A DNA stretch of 64,000 nucleotides from Ligilactobacillus sp900765635 (GCF_949152225.1 NZ_CASCJC010000001.1:434001-498000), one strand, 5' to 3'. Counted from the stretch's first letter, positions 25,016-34,247 are shown. The notes: generated from the letters alone by a model not told the origin. Translations and numbers: made by a program.

Positions 25016-26500
25016 ATGACTACTAAGACTTTACTGGAGAGCTTTGTTGATTTAATCATTGCTAAAAGTGATTATCAAGAGTTAGACCGAATTTATTTGA
25101 ATAATCGAATCATGAATTTAGTAGGTGAATCGGTCAAAGACTTAACCACGGATAAAAGTGATTTATTGGATTTAAAAGATGAATTGCTAGCACAAGCGGT
25201 AAAAAATGAAAAAGTTGGCGCAACTTTTGAAGAACAAGATTGTTTAGGCGCAGAATTGATGAACTTTATTACACCTATTCCAAGTGTAGTAAATCAACGC
25301 TTCTGGCAAACACATCAAGCTGACCCTAAAAAAGCAATTGCAGATTTTTATGCATTAAGCAAAGAAAATGATTATATTAAGACAAAAGCGATCGCTAAAA
25401 ATATTTATTTTAAGACCGAAACGCAATATGGTGATATTGAAATTACGATTAATCTTTCAAAACCTGAAAAAGATCCAAAACAAATTGCTTTAGCTAAAAA
25501 AATGAAGGCTAGTGGTTATCCAATGTGTCTTTTATGTTTAGAAAATGAAGGTTATCAAGGGCGCATTAATCATCCAGCGCGGGCTAATCATCGTGTAATT
25601 CGCTTTGATTTGTTAAATAAAACATGGGGTTTCCAATATTCACCTTATGCTTATTTTAATGAACATTGTATTTTCTTGAGTTCACAACATGAACCAATGA
25701 GTATATGCGATGAAACATTTGCACGTTTATTAAATATTATTGAAACTTTTCCAGGATACTTTGTGGGTAGTAATGCTGATTTACCAATCGTTGGTGGCTC
25801 AATTTTAACGCATGAACATTATCAAGGTGGGCGCCATGAATTTGCGATGCAAAAAGCACCAATCGAAAAGGCTTTTACGTTTACTGGGTTTGAAGATGTT
25901 AGTGCAGGTATTGTTAAATGGCCGATGTCTGTTTTGCGTTTACGTAGTGCTAATAAAGAAAGTTTGCTAGCTTTGGTAAGTAAGCTTTTAGCGGCTTGGC
26001 GGGCATATAGTGATGAAAGTGTCCAAGTGTTAGCTAATTCAAATGGTGAAGCACATCATACGATCACCCCAATTGCACGAATGCGCGATGGTCAATTCGA
26101 ATTGGATTTAGTTTTGCGGGATAATCAAACTTCAGCCAAATTTCCAGATGGTATCTATCATCCACACCAAGATGTGCAACACATTAAAAAAGAAAATATC
26201 GGCTTAATCGAAGTAATGGGTTTAGCAATCTTGCCACCACGCTTGAAAGATGAAATGCAAGTTGTAGCAGATTATCTTTTAGGAAAAGTAGCTAGTGTTG
26301 CTCAATATCATCAAGTTTGGGCTGATCAAATTAAAGCTAGCCATCCAGAAGTAAATGATACAAACGTTGAAGAAATTGTACAGCAAGAAATTGGTAAAGT
26401 TTTTGCACGTGTCTTAGAAGATGCTGGTGTCTTTAAGCGTGATCAAAAAGGTCAAGAAGCCTTTATGCGTTTTGTAAAATCAGTTGGAATTAATGACTAA
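25016..26500 (+). CDS. galT: UTP-hexose-1-phosphate uridylyltransferase, Firmicutes type
   Basis: GalT exchanges galactose-1-P and UDP-glucose. The 494-residue length and motifs (ILTHEHYQGGRHEFAMQKAP, ANSNGEAHHTITPIAR) identify the GalT2 family of Firmicutes, which differs from the short enterobacterial type. I chose ATG 25016 with AGGTG upstream rather than GTG 25007. galE and galM are not in this window, so the epimerase must be elsewhere. The operon ends at a strong terminator. Confidence 0.95.
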   Translation: MTTKTLLESFVDLIIAKSDYQELDRIYLNNRIMNLVGESVKDLTTDKSDLLDLKDELLAQAVKNEKVGATFEEQDCLGAELMNFITPIPSVVNQRFWQTHQADPKKAIADFYALSKENDYIKTKAIAKNIYFKTETQYGDIEITINLSKPEKDPKQIALAKKMKASGYPMCLLCLENEGYQGRINHPARANHRVIRFDLLNKTWGFQYSPYAYFNEHCIFLSSQHEPMSICDETFARLLNIIETFPGYFVGSNADLPIVGGSILTHEHYQGGRHEFAMQKAPIEKAFTFTGFEDVSAGIVKWPMSVLRLRSANKESLLALVSKLLAAWRAYSDESVQVLANSNGEAHHTITPIARMRDGQFELDLVLRDNQTSAKFPDGIYHPHQDVQHIKKENIGLIEVMGLAILPPRLKDEMQVVADYLLGKVASVAQYHQVWADQIKASHPEVNDTNVEEIVQQEIGKVFARVLEDAGVFKRDQKGQEAFMRFVKSVGIND

Positions 26501-26542
26501 GTTAATAACAAATGTAATATTGGCTTAGGAGAGTTACTAATA

Positions 26543-26588
26543 AAAAAGACCTCTTTACTGGAGTTTTCCAAGTAAAGAGGTCTTTTGT
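26543..26588 (+). terminator. terminator of galKT
   Basis: A stem of about 16-17 bp with one bulge (AAAAGACCTCTTTACT with AGTAAAGAGGTCTTTT) has a short loop. Runs of A and T flank it, so it could also act on the minus strand for cutC. Confidence 0.88.
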
Positions 26589-26666
26589 TATGTCTTTAAA
26601 TTTAGTTGAGACTATGCAGCGTGTAAATTAAAAACGTACCTTTCTAAATAAGATGCGTTTTTTAGA

Positions 26667-27299
26667 TTAAACGATTTTTGAACCGTGTAATTGGTTAACT
26701 CCAAGTTCTTGGGCAATTTGTTCACAGTTTTGAACCGTAATCCCACCACCTGGTAGAATTGTGATACGCCCATCAGCATAGGCAATCAGTTCTTTGAGGT
26801 GAACTAAAGTATCTGTGATTGGCAAGCTAAGTGGTCCACCGTGAGTTAAAATGCGTTCAAAACCACGTTCAACGGCCCAATCAATTGCCTTTTTTTGTTC
26901 AGCAAAATCAAGTTCATCAAATGCCATGTGTAAAACTAGTTGCATGCCACCACTTGCAGCAATTAATTGATCTAAGACTTCAATATCAAGCTTGTTGTCT
27001 TTAGTTAAAGCCCCAATTGAGATTCCATCAACGCCTAAAGCTTGTGCTTCAAAAATATCGGCTTCCATGATTTTAACTTCGATATCATTATAAACATAGT
27101 CACCACCACGAGGTCGAATTAAGGCGATTACAGGGATGTCTTTAGCATGAGCGTATAAGCAAGTTTCAGCCAAAACACCTTTGCTGACGGTGGTTCCGCC
27201 AACACCTAGATTGTCGCATAATTCAAGACGTTTAGCCCCGTTAGTAATTACTTTAGCGACATTAGTAAAATTTTCTAAACAAGCTTCTTTTAATAACAT
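26667..27299 (-). CDS. cutC: CutC-family protein
   Basis: The 210-residue protein has the CutC signatures NGAKRLELCDNLGVGGTT, VIALIRPRGGDYVYN, THGGPLS and ILPGGGIT of a TIM-barrel fold. CutC was first tied to copper tolerance in E. coli, but that role is disputed and the reaction is unknown. It lies 18 bases downstream of the lactonase gene on the same strand, so the two form an operon. Confidence 0.92.
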   Translation of the reverse strand: MLLKEACLENFTNVAKVITNGAKRLELCDNLGVGGTTVSKGVLAETCLYAHAKDIPVIALIRPRGGDYVYNDIEVKIMEADIFEAQALGVDGISIGALTKDNKLDIEVLDQLIAASGGMQLVLHMAFDELDFAEQKKAIDWAVERGFERILTHGGPLSLPITDTLVHLKELIAYADGRITILPGGGITVQNCEQIAQELGVNQLHGSKIV

Positions 27300-27317
27300 T
27301 TAAAGTCTCCTTTTGAA

Positions 27318-28346
27318 TTAAAGTTGATCAGTAAAGCAGACACATACGCCTTCAGGGACGACGATATCTTTTTGAAGGCAAGTTAATTTACCACTTTGCA
27401 AATCACGTGCAAATAAAGTTGCGTTATCAGTATTTTGGTTAGTTACAACAACAAATTTTTGACTTGGATCTAAATCAAAATCACGTGGGAAATCACCACA
27501 AACATCAGCATATTCAACGAATTCTACCAAATGATCTGCTTTAACAGCAAATACTGCTAGACTGTTGTGGCCACGGTTGGAAAGATATACGAATTTGCCA
27601 TCGTTTGAGATGCGAATTGCAGCAGCTCCGTTATGTTGCGTCCAAGTTTCAGGAATAGTCTTGACGATCTGTAAAACTTCAAAGCTACCAGTTGCTTGAT
27701 CGTATTTTAAGACCGCTAATTGGCTGCTTAATTCCCCAGCTAAGTAAGCGTATTGGCTATTAGGGGCAAAAACGATGTGGCGTGGCCCAAAACCAGCTTC
27801 CATTTTCAAAACGCTAACTTGACTTAATTTGCCTTGTGCGCTAACGTCATAAGTATAAACTTCATCACAGCCTAAATCAACAACTACCAAACGATTGTCA
27901 GGTGTCAAATCGGTGTAATGAACGTGTGCTGAGCCTTGTTCAGGGCGTGGACCGTTACCTTGGTGTGTGACTGTATCGGTTAAAGCTAAACTTTGATCAG
28001 GTTTAATTTGATAAACATCAACTTGACCTTTATGGTAATTAGCAGTGTAGACTAATTGACGCGCTTCATCGATACCAACATAGCAAGGGTTAGCCCCAGG
28101 TTGTAAAACACTGTTGATATGTTTAAATCCTTCATTAGTAACACTATAAGCAGCGACACCACCTAAGTCACTTTCTTTAGCAACCGTAATTAATTCATGA
28201 TTGCTAAGTTTTAAGTAAGTTGGACTGTCAATTTCGATGACGTTTTTAGGGGTGCTGATAGTTTTTGTTTCAGTATCTAAAATAGCGTGATAGATACCTT
28301 GGCTAGTTTTTTTAGTATAAGTTCCAAATAAAATATCTTGTTGCAT
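27318..28346 (-). CDS. lactonase-family beta-propeller protein (YkgB/Pgl-like)
   Basis: The 342-residue protein is a seven-bladed propeller of the lactonase family, which includes 6-phosphogluconolactonase of the E. coli Pgl type. Blade repeats are visible as GANPCYVGIDEARQLVYTAN, GFGPRHIVFAPNSQYAYLAG and GDFPRDFDLDPSQKFVVVTN. I chose ATG 28346 (AAAGGAG eight bases before); the frame extends to 28382 without a ribosome site. It is the first gene of a two-gene operon with cutC. Its substrate is uncertain. Confidence 0.88.
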   Translation of the reverse strand: MQQDILFGTYTKKTSQGIYHAILDTETKTISTPKNVIEIDSPTYLKLSNHELITVAKESDLGGVAAYSVTNEGFKHINSVLQPGANPCYVGIDEARQLVYTANYHKGQVDVYQIKPDQSLALTDTVTHQGNGPRPEQGSAHVHYTDLTPDNRLVVVDLGCDEVYTYDVSAQGKLSQVSVLKMEAGFGPRHIVFAPNSQYAYLAGELSSQLAVLKYDQATGSFEVLQIVKTIPETWTQHNGAAAIRISNDGKFVYLSNRGHNSLAVFAVKADHLVEFVEYADVCGDFPRDFDLDPSQKFVVVTNQNTDNATLFARDLQSGKLTCLQKDIVVPEGVCVCFTDQL

Positions 28347-28493
28347 AAAGAAATCTCCTTTAATATTGAGTGTACAATCCAATTATAGCATGATAATTTC
28401 AAAGCGGTTTATTTTTTTAAAAAAGCTCGTTTGAAGTTTAGAATATGATAAAATAAAGATGATCAATTAGAAAAAATAATGAGGTTAACTACG

Positions 28494-28853
28494 ATGATGA
28501 AAACAAAAGTTTTAAATATTGGTGCTAAAGCCTTGGATGAAAAAGATGGTTTAATCATTTTATTTGGTAAATCAGCTTCACCACGTTTGGCAGAAGTTTC
28601 GGTGATTCAAGAAGTTTTGGATGGTCAATTGCAAGCAGATAATTTGTCTGTCGGCAAAAAGATTTTAATTGATGAACAAAGCTATGAAATCAAATATGCT
28701 GGTGAGCTAGTCTTTTCTAATTTAGAAACGGTGGAACATACGGTCTTTGACTTTAATGAAGTACCAGAAAATCCAAGAAGTAATGCTATTTACCTAGCGC
28801 CAAATGTTATGCCACAAGTTAAGGAAGGCTCAACCATTACTTTTGGGGCATAA
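28494..28853 (+). CDS. glucitol/sorbitol-type PTS IIA component, orphan
   Basis: The product has about 119 residues and resembles the IIA-Gut domain: LNIGAKALDEKDGLIILFGK, then SPRLAEVSVIQEV. Canonical IIA-Gut enzymes carry a phosphorylatable His, but none stands out in the matching segment. No IIB or IIC genes are nearby. It may be a degenerate or regulatory domain. GAGGT precedes ATG 28494. Confidence 0.75.
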   Translation: MMKTKVLNIGAKALDEKDGLIILFGKSASPRLAEVSVIQEVLDGQLQADNLSVGKKILIDEQSYEIKYAGELVFSNLETVEHTVFDFNEVPENPRSNAIYLAPNVMPQVKEGSTITFGA

Positions 28854-28897
28854 AAATTAGTGTTAATTTAAGTTTGATAATTATTCTTTATGAAGTG

Positions 28898-28937
28898 AAC
28901 TCTTGTTGTTTGAATAACTAAACAGCAAGAGTTTATT
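28898..28937 (+). terminator. terminator of the PTS IIA gene
   Basis: AACTCTTGTTGTTT pairs with AAACAGCAAGAGTT (14 bp with one G-T pair), followed by a T-rich stretch. Confidence 0.75.
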
Positions 28938-29100
28938 TGATTTGAAGTGATTTTTTAGTATCACTGAATTTATCAGAACATTAAAAAAATTGGGTATTTT
29001 TACAGTAGAAATAATAATTAAGAAGTAGTAAAATCAGAAAAATTAGGTTTAACTTATTATTATTTATAGATTGCAATAGTATAAAAATGGGGGAGCACAT

Positions 29101-30010
29101 ATGACTAAAGTAATTGAAGTTAGTCAGCTCAAATTTAAATATAAAGATAGTCAAAGATTAATTTTAGATGATCTTAATTTGAGTGTCGCAGAAAATGAAA
29201 TTTTAGGACTCGTCGGGCCAAACGGTGCGGGAAAATCAACATTTATCAGCATTTTAGAAGGTTTGCAGACCAATTATACAGGGCAAGGTTTTACTTTTTT
29301 GGGATTGATTTGAAAAAAGATGCTAAGTCAGCGCAAAAACAAATTGGGACCTTGTTTCAAGATAGCGGTTACTTTGACAATCTGACGGTTAAAGAAGCGC
29401 TTAGTATGTTTGCTCAAATGTACCAAAAGGCGCTCTCACCTAAAGAAGCCCTAGCATACATGGATGCAAGTGAACTATTAGATCAAAAAGTAAAAAACTT
29501 ATCTGGTGGACAAAAGCAAAAATTTGGGATTGCACTTAGTTTGATTAATCAGCCTAAGTTATTATTCTTAAATGAACCAACGACAGGACTTGATCCAGAT
29601 GCACGCTTGCAACTGTGGAAAACCATTAAAAAGTTGCAAGGAAAGACGACGATTGTGATTTGCTCACATTATTTAGATGAAGTTGTTTATTTATGTGATC
29701 GGGTGTGCTTTATTTATCAAGGAAATGTCTATGCAACCGATACGCCAGAAGGCTTAATTAAAAAGAGTCAAGCGCAAACGAAAATTGAATTTGAATGCTT
29801 AGATCCAGCTACGCTCATTGAAAAAAGTAATGGCTTGCTTAAAAAAGCTGACTTACAGCCAAATTCTACGGGAAGATATGTGCTTTTAACGAAATCTTAG
29901 CTCTCTTATATGAATTAAAAACAAGCGTGAGTGCGATTGATGTTAAACGCCCAACGCTTGATGATGCTTATTATAAAATCATAGGAAAAAGTATGGAGGG
30001 ACTTAGATAA
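29101..30010 (+). pseudogene. ABC transporter ATP-binding protein, two frameshifts
   Basis: The ATPase starts at ATG 29101 after GGGGGAG and has Walker A VGPNGAGKSTF. A one-base loss in the T-run 29295-29300 shifts the frame. The next frame reads DLKKDAKSAQKQIGTLFQDS, the signature NLSGGQKQK and Walker B LLFLNEPTTGLDP, stopping at 29900. A second shift near 29885 moves the C-terminus (LALLYELKTSVSAIDVKRPT then LDDAYYKI) into a third frame ending at 30010. The protein resembles ATPases of ABC-2 drug or antibiotic exporters. With the damaged permease after it, the system is dead. Confidence 0.88.
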
Positions 30011-30690
30011 TGAAAAAATATTTGACAGTTATTGGGTTATTATTGCGTAACGAAATTCGTAATCGTGAAGCGATGCTTTTTTCATTGTTATTACCAGTCA
30101 TAATTTTAGTTTTGATTGGCCACAAGTTCAATATGTGTATGCCGGCGTAGTTTGTATCGCCTTTGGCTCGATTGCTTTGATTGGAGTAGCTTCATAAATA
30201 ACTAATTTACGTAAAAACGGGATTTTAAAGCGGGTTAAGTTAACCGAATTTGCATTAAATAAATTTATTTTATTTTATATATTTATCTTGATCAAGTTAT
30301 TTTTATGATAGGGCAGTTAGTCGTAATTACTTTGATTGCGAAGTTTTTATATAACCTTAAGTTTAAAATCGATCAATAATTTGTAGCCGGCTTAGCTTTA
30401 CAAGTTTTCTTAGCGATGTTGGTATTTATTTCAATCGGTATTTTAATCGCTAATTTTGCCAAGAATACACGGGTGGTATCAACAATTGGTAATACCTTGT
30501 TTCCAGCTAATAGTTGGCCTAAAGAAGTTAAGCAAGTTGTTAAGTATTTCTCAATGAACAATCTTTGGGATGCATTGCGCCAAACGGTAATCTATAATAC
30601 GCAAAATATGCATCATTGTATTTTTCAAACGACCTGTTTAGTTACCTGTTTGTTAGTCATTGAGGCTTAGGACAATATTTATTGAACAAA
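30010..30690 (+). pseudogene. ABC-2 type permease, heavily degraded
   Basis: An ATG at 30010 overlaps the stop of the ATPase (TAATG) and begins MKKYLTVIGLLLRNEIRNRE, typical of an ABC-2 permease N-terminus. The frame soon stops. Later fragments lie in different frames: VQYVYAGVVCIAFGSIALIG, NLRKNGILKRVKLTEF, and MLVFISIGILIANFAKNT with WPKEVKQVVKYFSMNNLWDA. Stops and shifts occur throughout and the loop after the first helix appears deleted. No function is possible. Confidence 0.85.
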
Positions 30691-30717
30691 AAAGTTGTAA
30701 CAAATTAAGCTGATAAT

Positions 30718-30756
30718 AAAAAGGATGTCTCCTAGTTAGGAAACATCCTTTTTATT
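30718..30756. terminator. bidirectional terminator between the ABC relic and guaC
   Basis: AAAAAGGATGT pairs with ACATCCTTTTT around an inner TCCT/AGGA stem. A- and T-runs on the two sides suit both directions. Confidence 0.88.
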
Positions 30757-30770
30757 TTGAAAGTTAACTT

Positions 30771-31748
30771 TTAGTGAGCGTCACCGTTAAAAATTGAATT
30801 TTTAACAATTACATAATCGACTTTGCGTAAAGCTTCTAATTCACGTCCACCAGCATAAGAGATAGAGGATTGTAAATCTTCTTGCATTTCACGTAAAGTA
30901 TCGGCAATGTGACCACGATAAGGAATTAAAAGTTTCTTACCTTCAACGTTTTTGTATTCACCTTTTTGATATTGAGAAGCTGAACCAAAATAGGTCTTAT
31001 ATTTTTTGCCATCTTCTTCGATAATTTCACCTGGCGTTTCATCATGACCAGCAAATAAAGAACCAATCATAACCATTGATGCACCGAAGCGGACAGATTT
31101 AGCGATGTCACCATTAAAGCGAATCCCTCCGTCAGCAACGATTGGTTTGCTTGCAGCTTTGGCACATAAACGTAAAGCGGCTAATTGCCAACCACCGGTT
31201 CCAAAACCAGTCTTTAACTTGGTGATGCAAGCCTTCCCTGGTCCGATACCAACCTTAGTTGCATCAGCACCGGCATTTTCTAATTCACGCACACCTTCAG
31301 GGGTACCAACATTACCAGCGATTACAAAGGCGCCAGGAAGATGTTTTTTAATGTATTGGATCATTTCAATTACAGTATTAGCATGGCCGTGAGCAATATC
31401 AATTGTGATATATTCAGGCACAAGATTTTCTTTGGCTAAATCATCAATCAATTGGAATTCTTCTTCTTTAACCCCAACAGAAATTGAAGCGAAAAGGCCC
31501 AAAGAATGCATCTTTTTGACAAATGGAATACGATCATCTTTATCAAAACGATGCATGATGTAAAAGTAGCCGTTTTGTGCTAACCAAATAGAAAGCTTTT
31601 CGTCAATAATTGTTTGCATATTTGCAGGAACGACAGGAATCTTGAATGTCATTGGACCAAATTGTACACGTGTGTCGACTTCGGAGCGACTCTTGACGAT
31701 ACATTTATTTGGAACGAGTTGGATGTCTTCATAATCAAAAACTGGCAT
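30771..31748 (-). CDS. guaC: GMP reductase
   Basis: GuaC reduces GMP to IMP with NADPH, allowing guanine salvage into the adenine branch. The 325-residue protein has the IMPDH/GMPR barrel with the active-site loop GIGPGKACITKLKTGFG carrying the catalytic Cys, and FVIAGNVGTPEGVRELENAG. No CBS domains are present, which separates it from IMP dehydrogenase. AGGA lies before the start on the minus strand. It is single-gene with its own promoter and terminator. Confidence 0.95.
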   Translation of the reverse strand: MPVFDYEDIQLVPNKCIVKSRSEVDTRVQFGPMTFKIPVVPANMQTIIDEKLSIWLAQNGYFYIMHRFDKDDRIPFVKKMHSLGLFASISVGVKEEEFQLIDDLAKENLVPEYITIDIAHGHANTVIEMIQYIKKHLPGAFVIAGNVGTPEGVRELENAGADATKVGIGPGKACITKLKTGFGTGGWQLAALRLCAKAASKPIVADGGIRFNGDIAKSVRFGASMVMIGSLFAGHDETPGEIIEEDGKKYKTYFGSASQYQKGEYKNVEGKKLLIPYRGHIADTLREMQEDLQSSISYAGGRELEALRKVDYVIVKNSIFNGDAH

Positions 31749-31785
31749 ATATAAATCCTCGCAATCTTTTTTTGAACGGATAGTT

Positions 31786-31864
31786 AAAAACGAACATTGT
31801 TTTTGTTTGAGAAAGATAAAATCACAAACACATATATAATACAGTTAAATTTCAAAAAGGTCAA
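31786..31864 (-). promoter_or_regulatory. guaC promoter and PurR-box-like sites
   Basis: On the minus strand TTGACC (31859-31864), a 17-base spacer and TATTAT (31836-31841) form a strong promoter. AAAAACGAACATT (31786-31798, plus-strand reading) matches the PurBox consensus AWWWCCGAACWWT at 12 of 13 positions. A second, poorer match (AAATCCGAAAAAT) lies near 31869-31881. PurR control is plausible but not proven. Confidence 0.55.
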
Positions 31865-31961
31865 TCAAAAATCCGAAAAATAACACGAAAAAGGGATTTT
31901 TTTAAATACTTAGAAACTTTGGTGTATAATAGACAAGGATTTTGGTGATGGAGGAGTAATG

Positions 31962-32474
31962 ATGGCTAAGAAAAAAGAAAAGCAAATCAAAAAAACGAAT
32001 GATGAACGGATTTTAGACCAACATAATATTACTTATCAAGAAATGAGTTTTAATTGGTTAACACAAGGCAAAAATGCGTTAGCTGAAGCAAAAAGTTTAG
32101 GTGTGGAACCTAAAAGTATTTTAAAAACAATTGTTTTAAATGCTAATAATGATCCTAAAGACTATGTAGTAGTGTGTTTGCCATTAGAATATGAAATTGA
32201 TTTGAAACTAGTTGCTAAAGAGTTAAATAAAAAACAGGTTCACTTAGCGGATAATAAAAATTTAATCAATATTACAGGCTATATTCATGGTGAAAATACT
32301 CCAATTGGTATCAACATTCGCAAGGGCTTTCCAATTTATTTTGATGAACGTATCAAAGAATTTGAACAAATCTCAGTCTCGGCTGGCAAAATTGGCCGTT
32401 CTGTACGTGTAAAACAAAGTGAATTAGTTAACCTTGTTAAAGGCAAATACATTAAGGTTCAAAAAAATGCCTAG
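31962..32474 (+). CDS. ybaK: YbaK/EbsC-family aminoacyl-tRNA deacylase
   Basis: YbaK proteins hydrolyse mischarged Cys-tRNA(Pro). The 170-residue product has the YbaK core: LGVEPKSILKTIVL, VVVCLPLEYEIDLKLVAKEL and ISVSAGKIGRSVRVKQSELV. I prefer ATG 31962 to the ATG one codon earlier because GGAGG is seven bases away. A TATAAT at 31925-31930 is the probable -10. It is followed 11 bases on by the methyltransferase gene, so the two are an operon. Confidence 0.9.
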   Translation: MAKKKEKQIKKTNDERILDQHNITYQEMSFNWLTQGKNALAEAKSLGVEPKSILKTIVLNANNDPKDYVVVCLPLEYEIDLKLVAKELNKKQVHLADNKNLINITGYIHGENTPIGINIRKGFPIYFDERIKEFEQISVSAGKIGRSVRVKQSELVNLVKGKYIKVQKNA

Positions 32475-32485
32475 GGGGATAAAAA

Positions 32486-33331
32486 ATGAAGAAAAGTGAA
32501 CGTGCCACCTTATTTTTAAGACAAAATCACGGCTTGTTGCGCTGTCCTGTTTGTCAAGAAGACTTAGCAATCACGGTAACTAACAGCGTCAAATGCTGCA
32601 ATAATCATCATTTTGACCTCTCGAAAAAAGGGACATTGTATTTAGTATTACATGGAGTCAAGAGTGATTACGATGATTTGGCGTTATGGCAAGCTAGACG
32701 TGCGATGATGCAAGCCGGCTTGTTTGCACCAATCATAACTGAAATTAGCGCTCAGTTACCTAAAAAAGCGGCTAAAATCTTAGATATCGGTTGTGGTGAA
32801 GGTTATGCTTTGACAGCTTTAGAGCAACAACGCACGTATCAAGACGTACTAGTTGGCTTTGATCTTTCTAAAACGGCGATTAATCTGGCAACTCAACAAG
32901 CAACTAACGCCTTTTTTTGTAACGCAGATTTAGCAGCGTTACCGTTTCAAGATGCCAGTTTTGATTGCTTAATTGAACTTTTTTCGCCGTCTGCTTATCA
33001 GGAATTTAAACGAGTGTTAAAGCCACAAGGCCGCTTATTAAAAGTAGTCCCTAACGAAAATTATTTGTTAGAGTTACGCCAAGCCTTGTATTTTGGCGAT
33101 GAACAAAAGCAAACATATAGTAATAAACGAGTAGTGGAATTGTTTTATAAGCACTATCCACATGCTAAATGCAAGCGGATCTGCTATCGGTTTGCTTTAA
33201 CGCCAGATACGTTGGCCAATTTACTTAAGATGACGCCTTTGCAATGGGGCGCTAGCCAAGAAAATAAAATGCAGCTTTTAGAAAAGGGTTTAAAAGAAGT
33301 AACAGTCGATGTTAGTTTGTTGATTGGCTAA
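32486..33331 (+). CDS. RlmA-type 23S rRNA guanine-N1 methyltransferase
   Basis: The 281-residue protein has an N-terminal zinc site (LLRCPVCQEDL, then CCNNHHFDLSKKGTLYLVLH) and a class I SAM-methyltransferase domain with ILDIGCGEGYALTAL. This is the RlmA/RrmA pattern. Gram-positive members (RlmA-II) methylate G748 in the macrolide-binding tunnel; which guanine is used here cannot be seen. GGGGG before the ATG serves as ribosome site. Confidence 0.88.
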   Translation: MKKSERATLFLRQNHGLLRCPVCQEDLAITVTNSVKCCNNHHFDLSKKGTLYLVLHGVKSDYDDLALWQARRAMMQAGLFAPIITEISAQLPKKAAKILDIGCGEGYALTALEQQRTYQDVLVGFDLSKTAINLATQQATNAFFCNADLAALPFQDASFDCLIELFSPSAYQEFKRVLKPQGRLLKVVPNENYLLELRQALYFGDEQKQTYSNKRVVELFYKHYPHAKCKRICYRFALTPDTLANLLKMTPLQWGASQENKMQLLEKGLKEVTVDVSLLIG

Positions 33332-33480
33332 GTTTGTGAAAATCAGTAATAAAAGATATACATTTTTTTAAAAGGAAAATAGCGATACTATGGTCTTTAA
33401 AGAATTACTATAAATGCATAAAGACGATAAAAATGAATTTTTTGTGAAAAAAGCTTGATAATTTGGTGGGCAAGTGATAG

Positions 33481-33600
33481 TATAATCCATAAGAAATCGG
33501 TTGTTAGTAATTACCGTCAACGCGTTAGTTGCTAATGATTGTACTTCACTTAACGTAACTGTTCGCCGTGCCCACACCGAATGGTTACGCTTTTTTTATG
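33481..33600 (+). ncRNA. possible structured leader or small RNA before trmL
   Basis: TATAAT (33481-33486) could start a transcript of about 105 nt. It contains a possible hairpin with CGGT/ACCG ends (33498-33516), the palindrome AACGCGTT and then a strong intrinsic terminator. A 12-bp stem (33554-33565 CGTAACTGTTCG with 33578-33589, two G-T pairs) and a 12-base loop are followed by C and seven T. No ORF is present. It ends about 35 bases before trmL, so it may be an attenuator or a separate small RNA. I do not recognise the family. Confidence 0.4.
33554..33597 (+). terminator. intrinsic terminator upstream of trmL
   Basis: Described within the leader entry: a 12-bp stem with CGUAAC/GUUACG base and a T7 tail. 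It lies upstream of trmL, unusual for a plain 3' terminator of the gene before it, whose stop is 220 bases away. Confidence 0.8.
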
Positions 33601-33633
33601 CTTTAATAATTGCATGTCGAAAGGATGATTTTG

Positions 33634-34146
33634 GTGGCAAACCATATTGTTTTATTTGAACCATTAATGCCGGCTAATACCGGAAATATTGCTCGAACTT
33701 GTGCGGGAACCAATACACATTTGCATTTGATTGAACCTTTAGGCTTTTCAACTGATGACAAGTATTTAAAACGTGCTGGTTTAGATTATTGGGATAAAGT
33801 TGAAATCACGTATCATCCTAATTTACCAGCTTTCTTAGAAAGTATGCCAGCTCAGGCAAATTTATATATTGTTTCAAAATTTGCTCCACGTGCATATACT
33901 CAAGCCGATTATACGGATCAAACTAAAGAACACTATTTCTTGTTTGGTAAAGAGACCACGGGCTTACCAGAAAACTTCATGCGTCAATATAGTCAAGATT
34001 GTATTCGTATTCCCCAAAACGATGAGCATATTCGCTCGTTAAACCTATCGAATACGGCTGCCATTGTTATCTATGAGGCTTTAAGACAACAAGCCTTTAA
34101 TGGCTTAGAACTGACGCATACCTACGAAAATGATAAATTGAAGTAA
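33634..34146 (+). CDS. trmL: tRNA (cytidine/uridine(34)-2'-O)-methyltransferase TrmL
   Basis: TrmL is a SPOUT methyltransferase that modifies the wobble base of tRNA-Leu. The protein of about 170 residues has HIVLFEPLMPANTGNIARTC, FLFGKETTGLPE and IPQNDEHIRSLNLSNTAAIV, the trefoil-knot motifs. The start is GTG 33634 or TTG 33631, both at a suitable distance from GAAAGG; the longer frame from 33610 has no ribosome site. A possible RNA element precedes it, and an IS3 element begins 45 bases after its stop. Confidence 0.92.
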   Translation: MANHIVLFEPLMPANTGNIARTCAGTNTHLHLIEPLGFSTDDKYLKRAGLDYWDKVEITYHPNLPAFLESMPAQANLYIVSKFAPRAYTQADYTDQTKEHYFLFGKETTGLPENFMRQYSQDCIRIPQNDEHIRSLNLSNTAAIVIYEALRQQAFNGLELTHTYENDKLK

Positions 34147-34247
34147 AAAAAGACTTTCTTTAGCGTTTGGTTAAAGAAAAATGTGGCACGATGAAGTGCC
34201 TTACAATTGTTAGACAAAGTCTAGCGATTGTGAGGTGCTTTTTTCGT

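Noticed and set aside
31749..31958. Purine riboswitch before guaC or ybaK
   Set aside because: The three-way-junction core and conserved loop sequences are absent.
33481..33600. T-box or SRP RNA upstream of trmL
   Set aside because: It lacks the T-box sequence and the GGAAGGAAGC-type SRP loop; kept only as an unclassified element.
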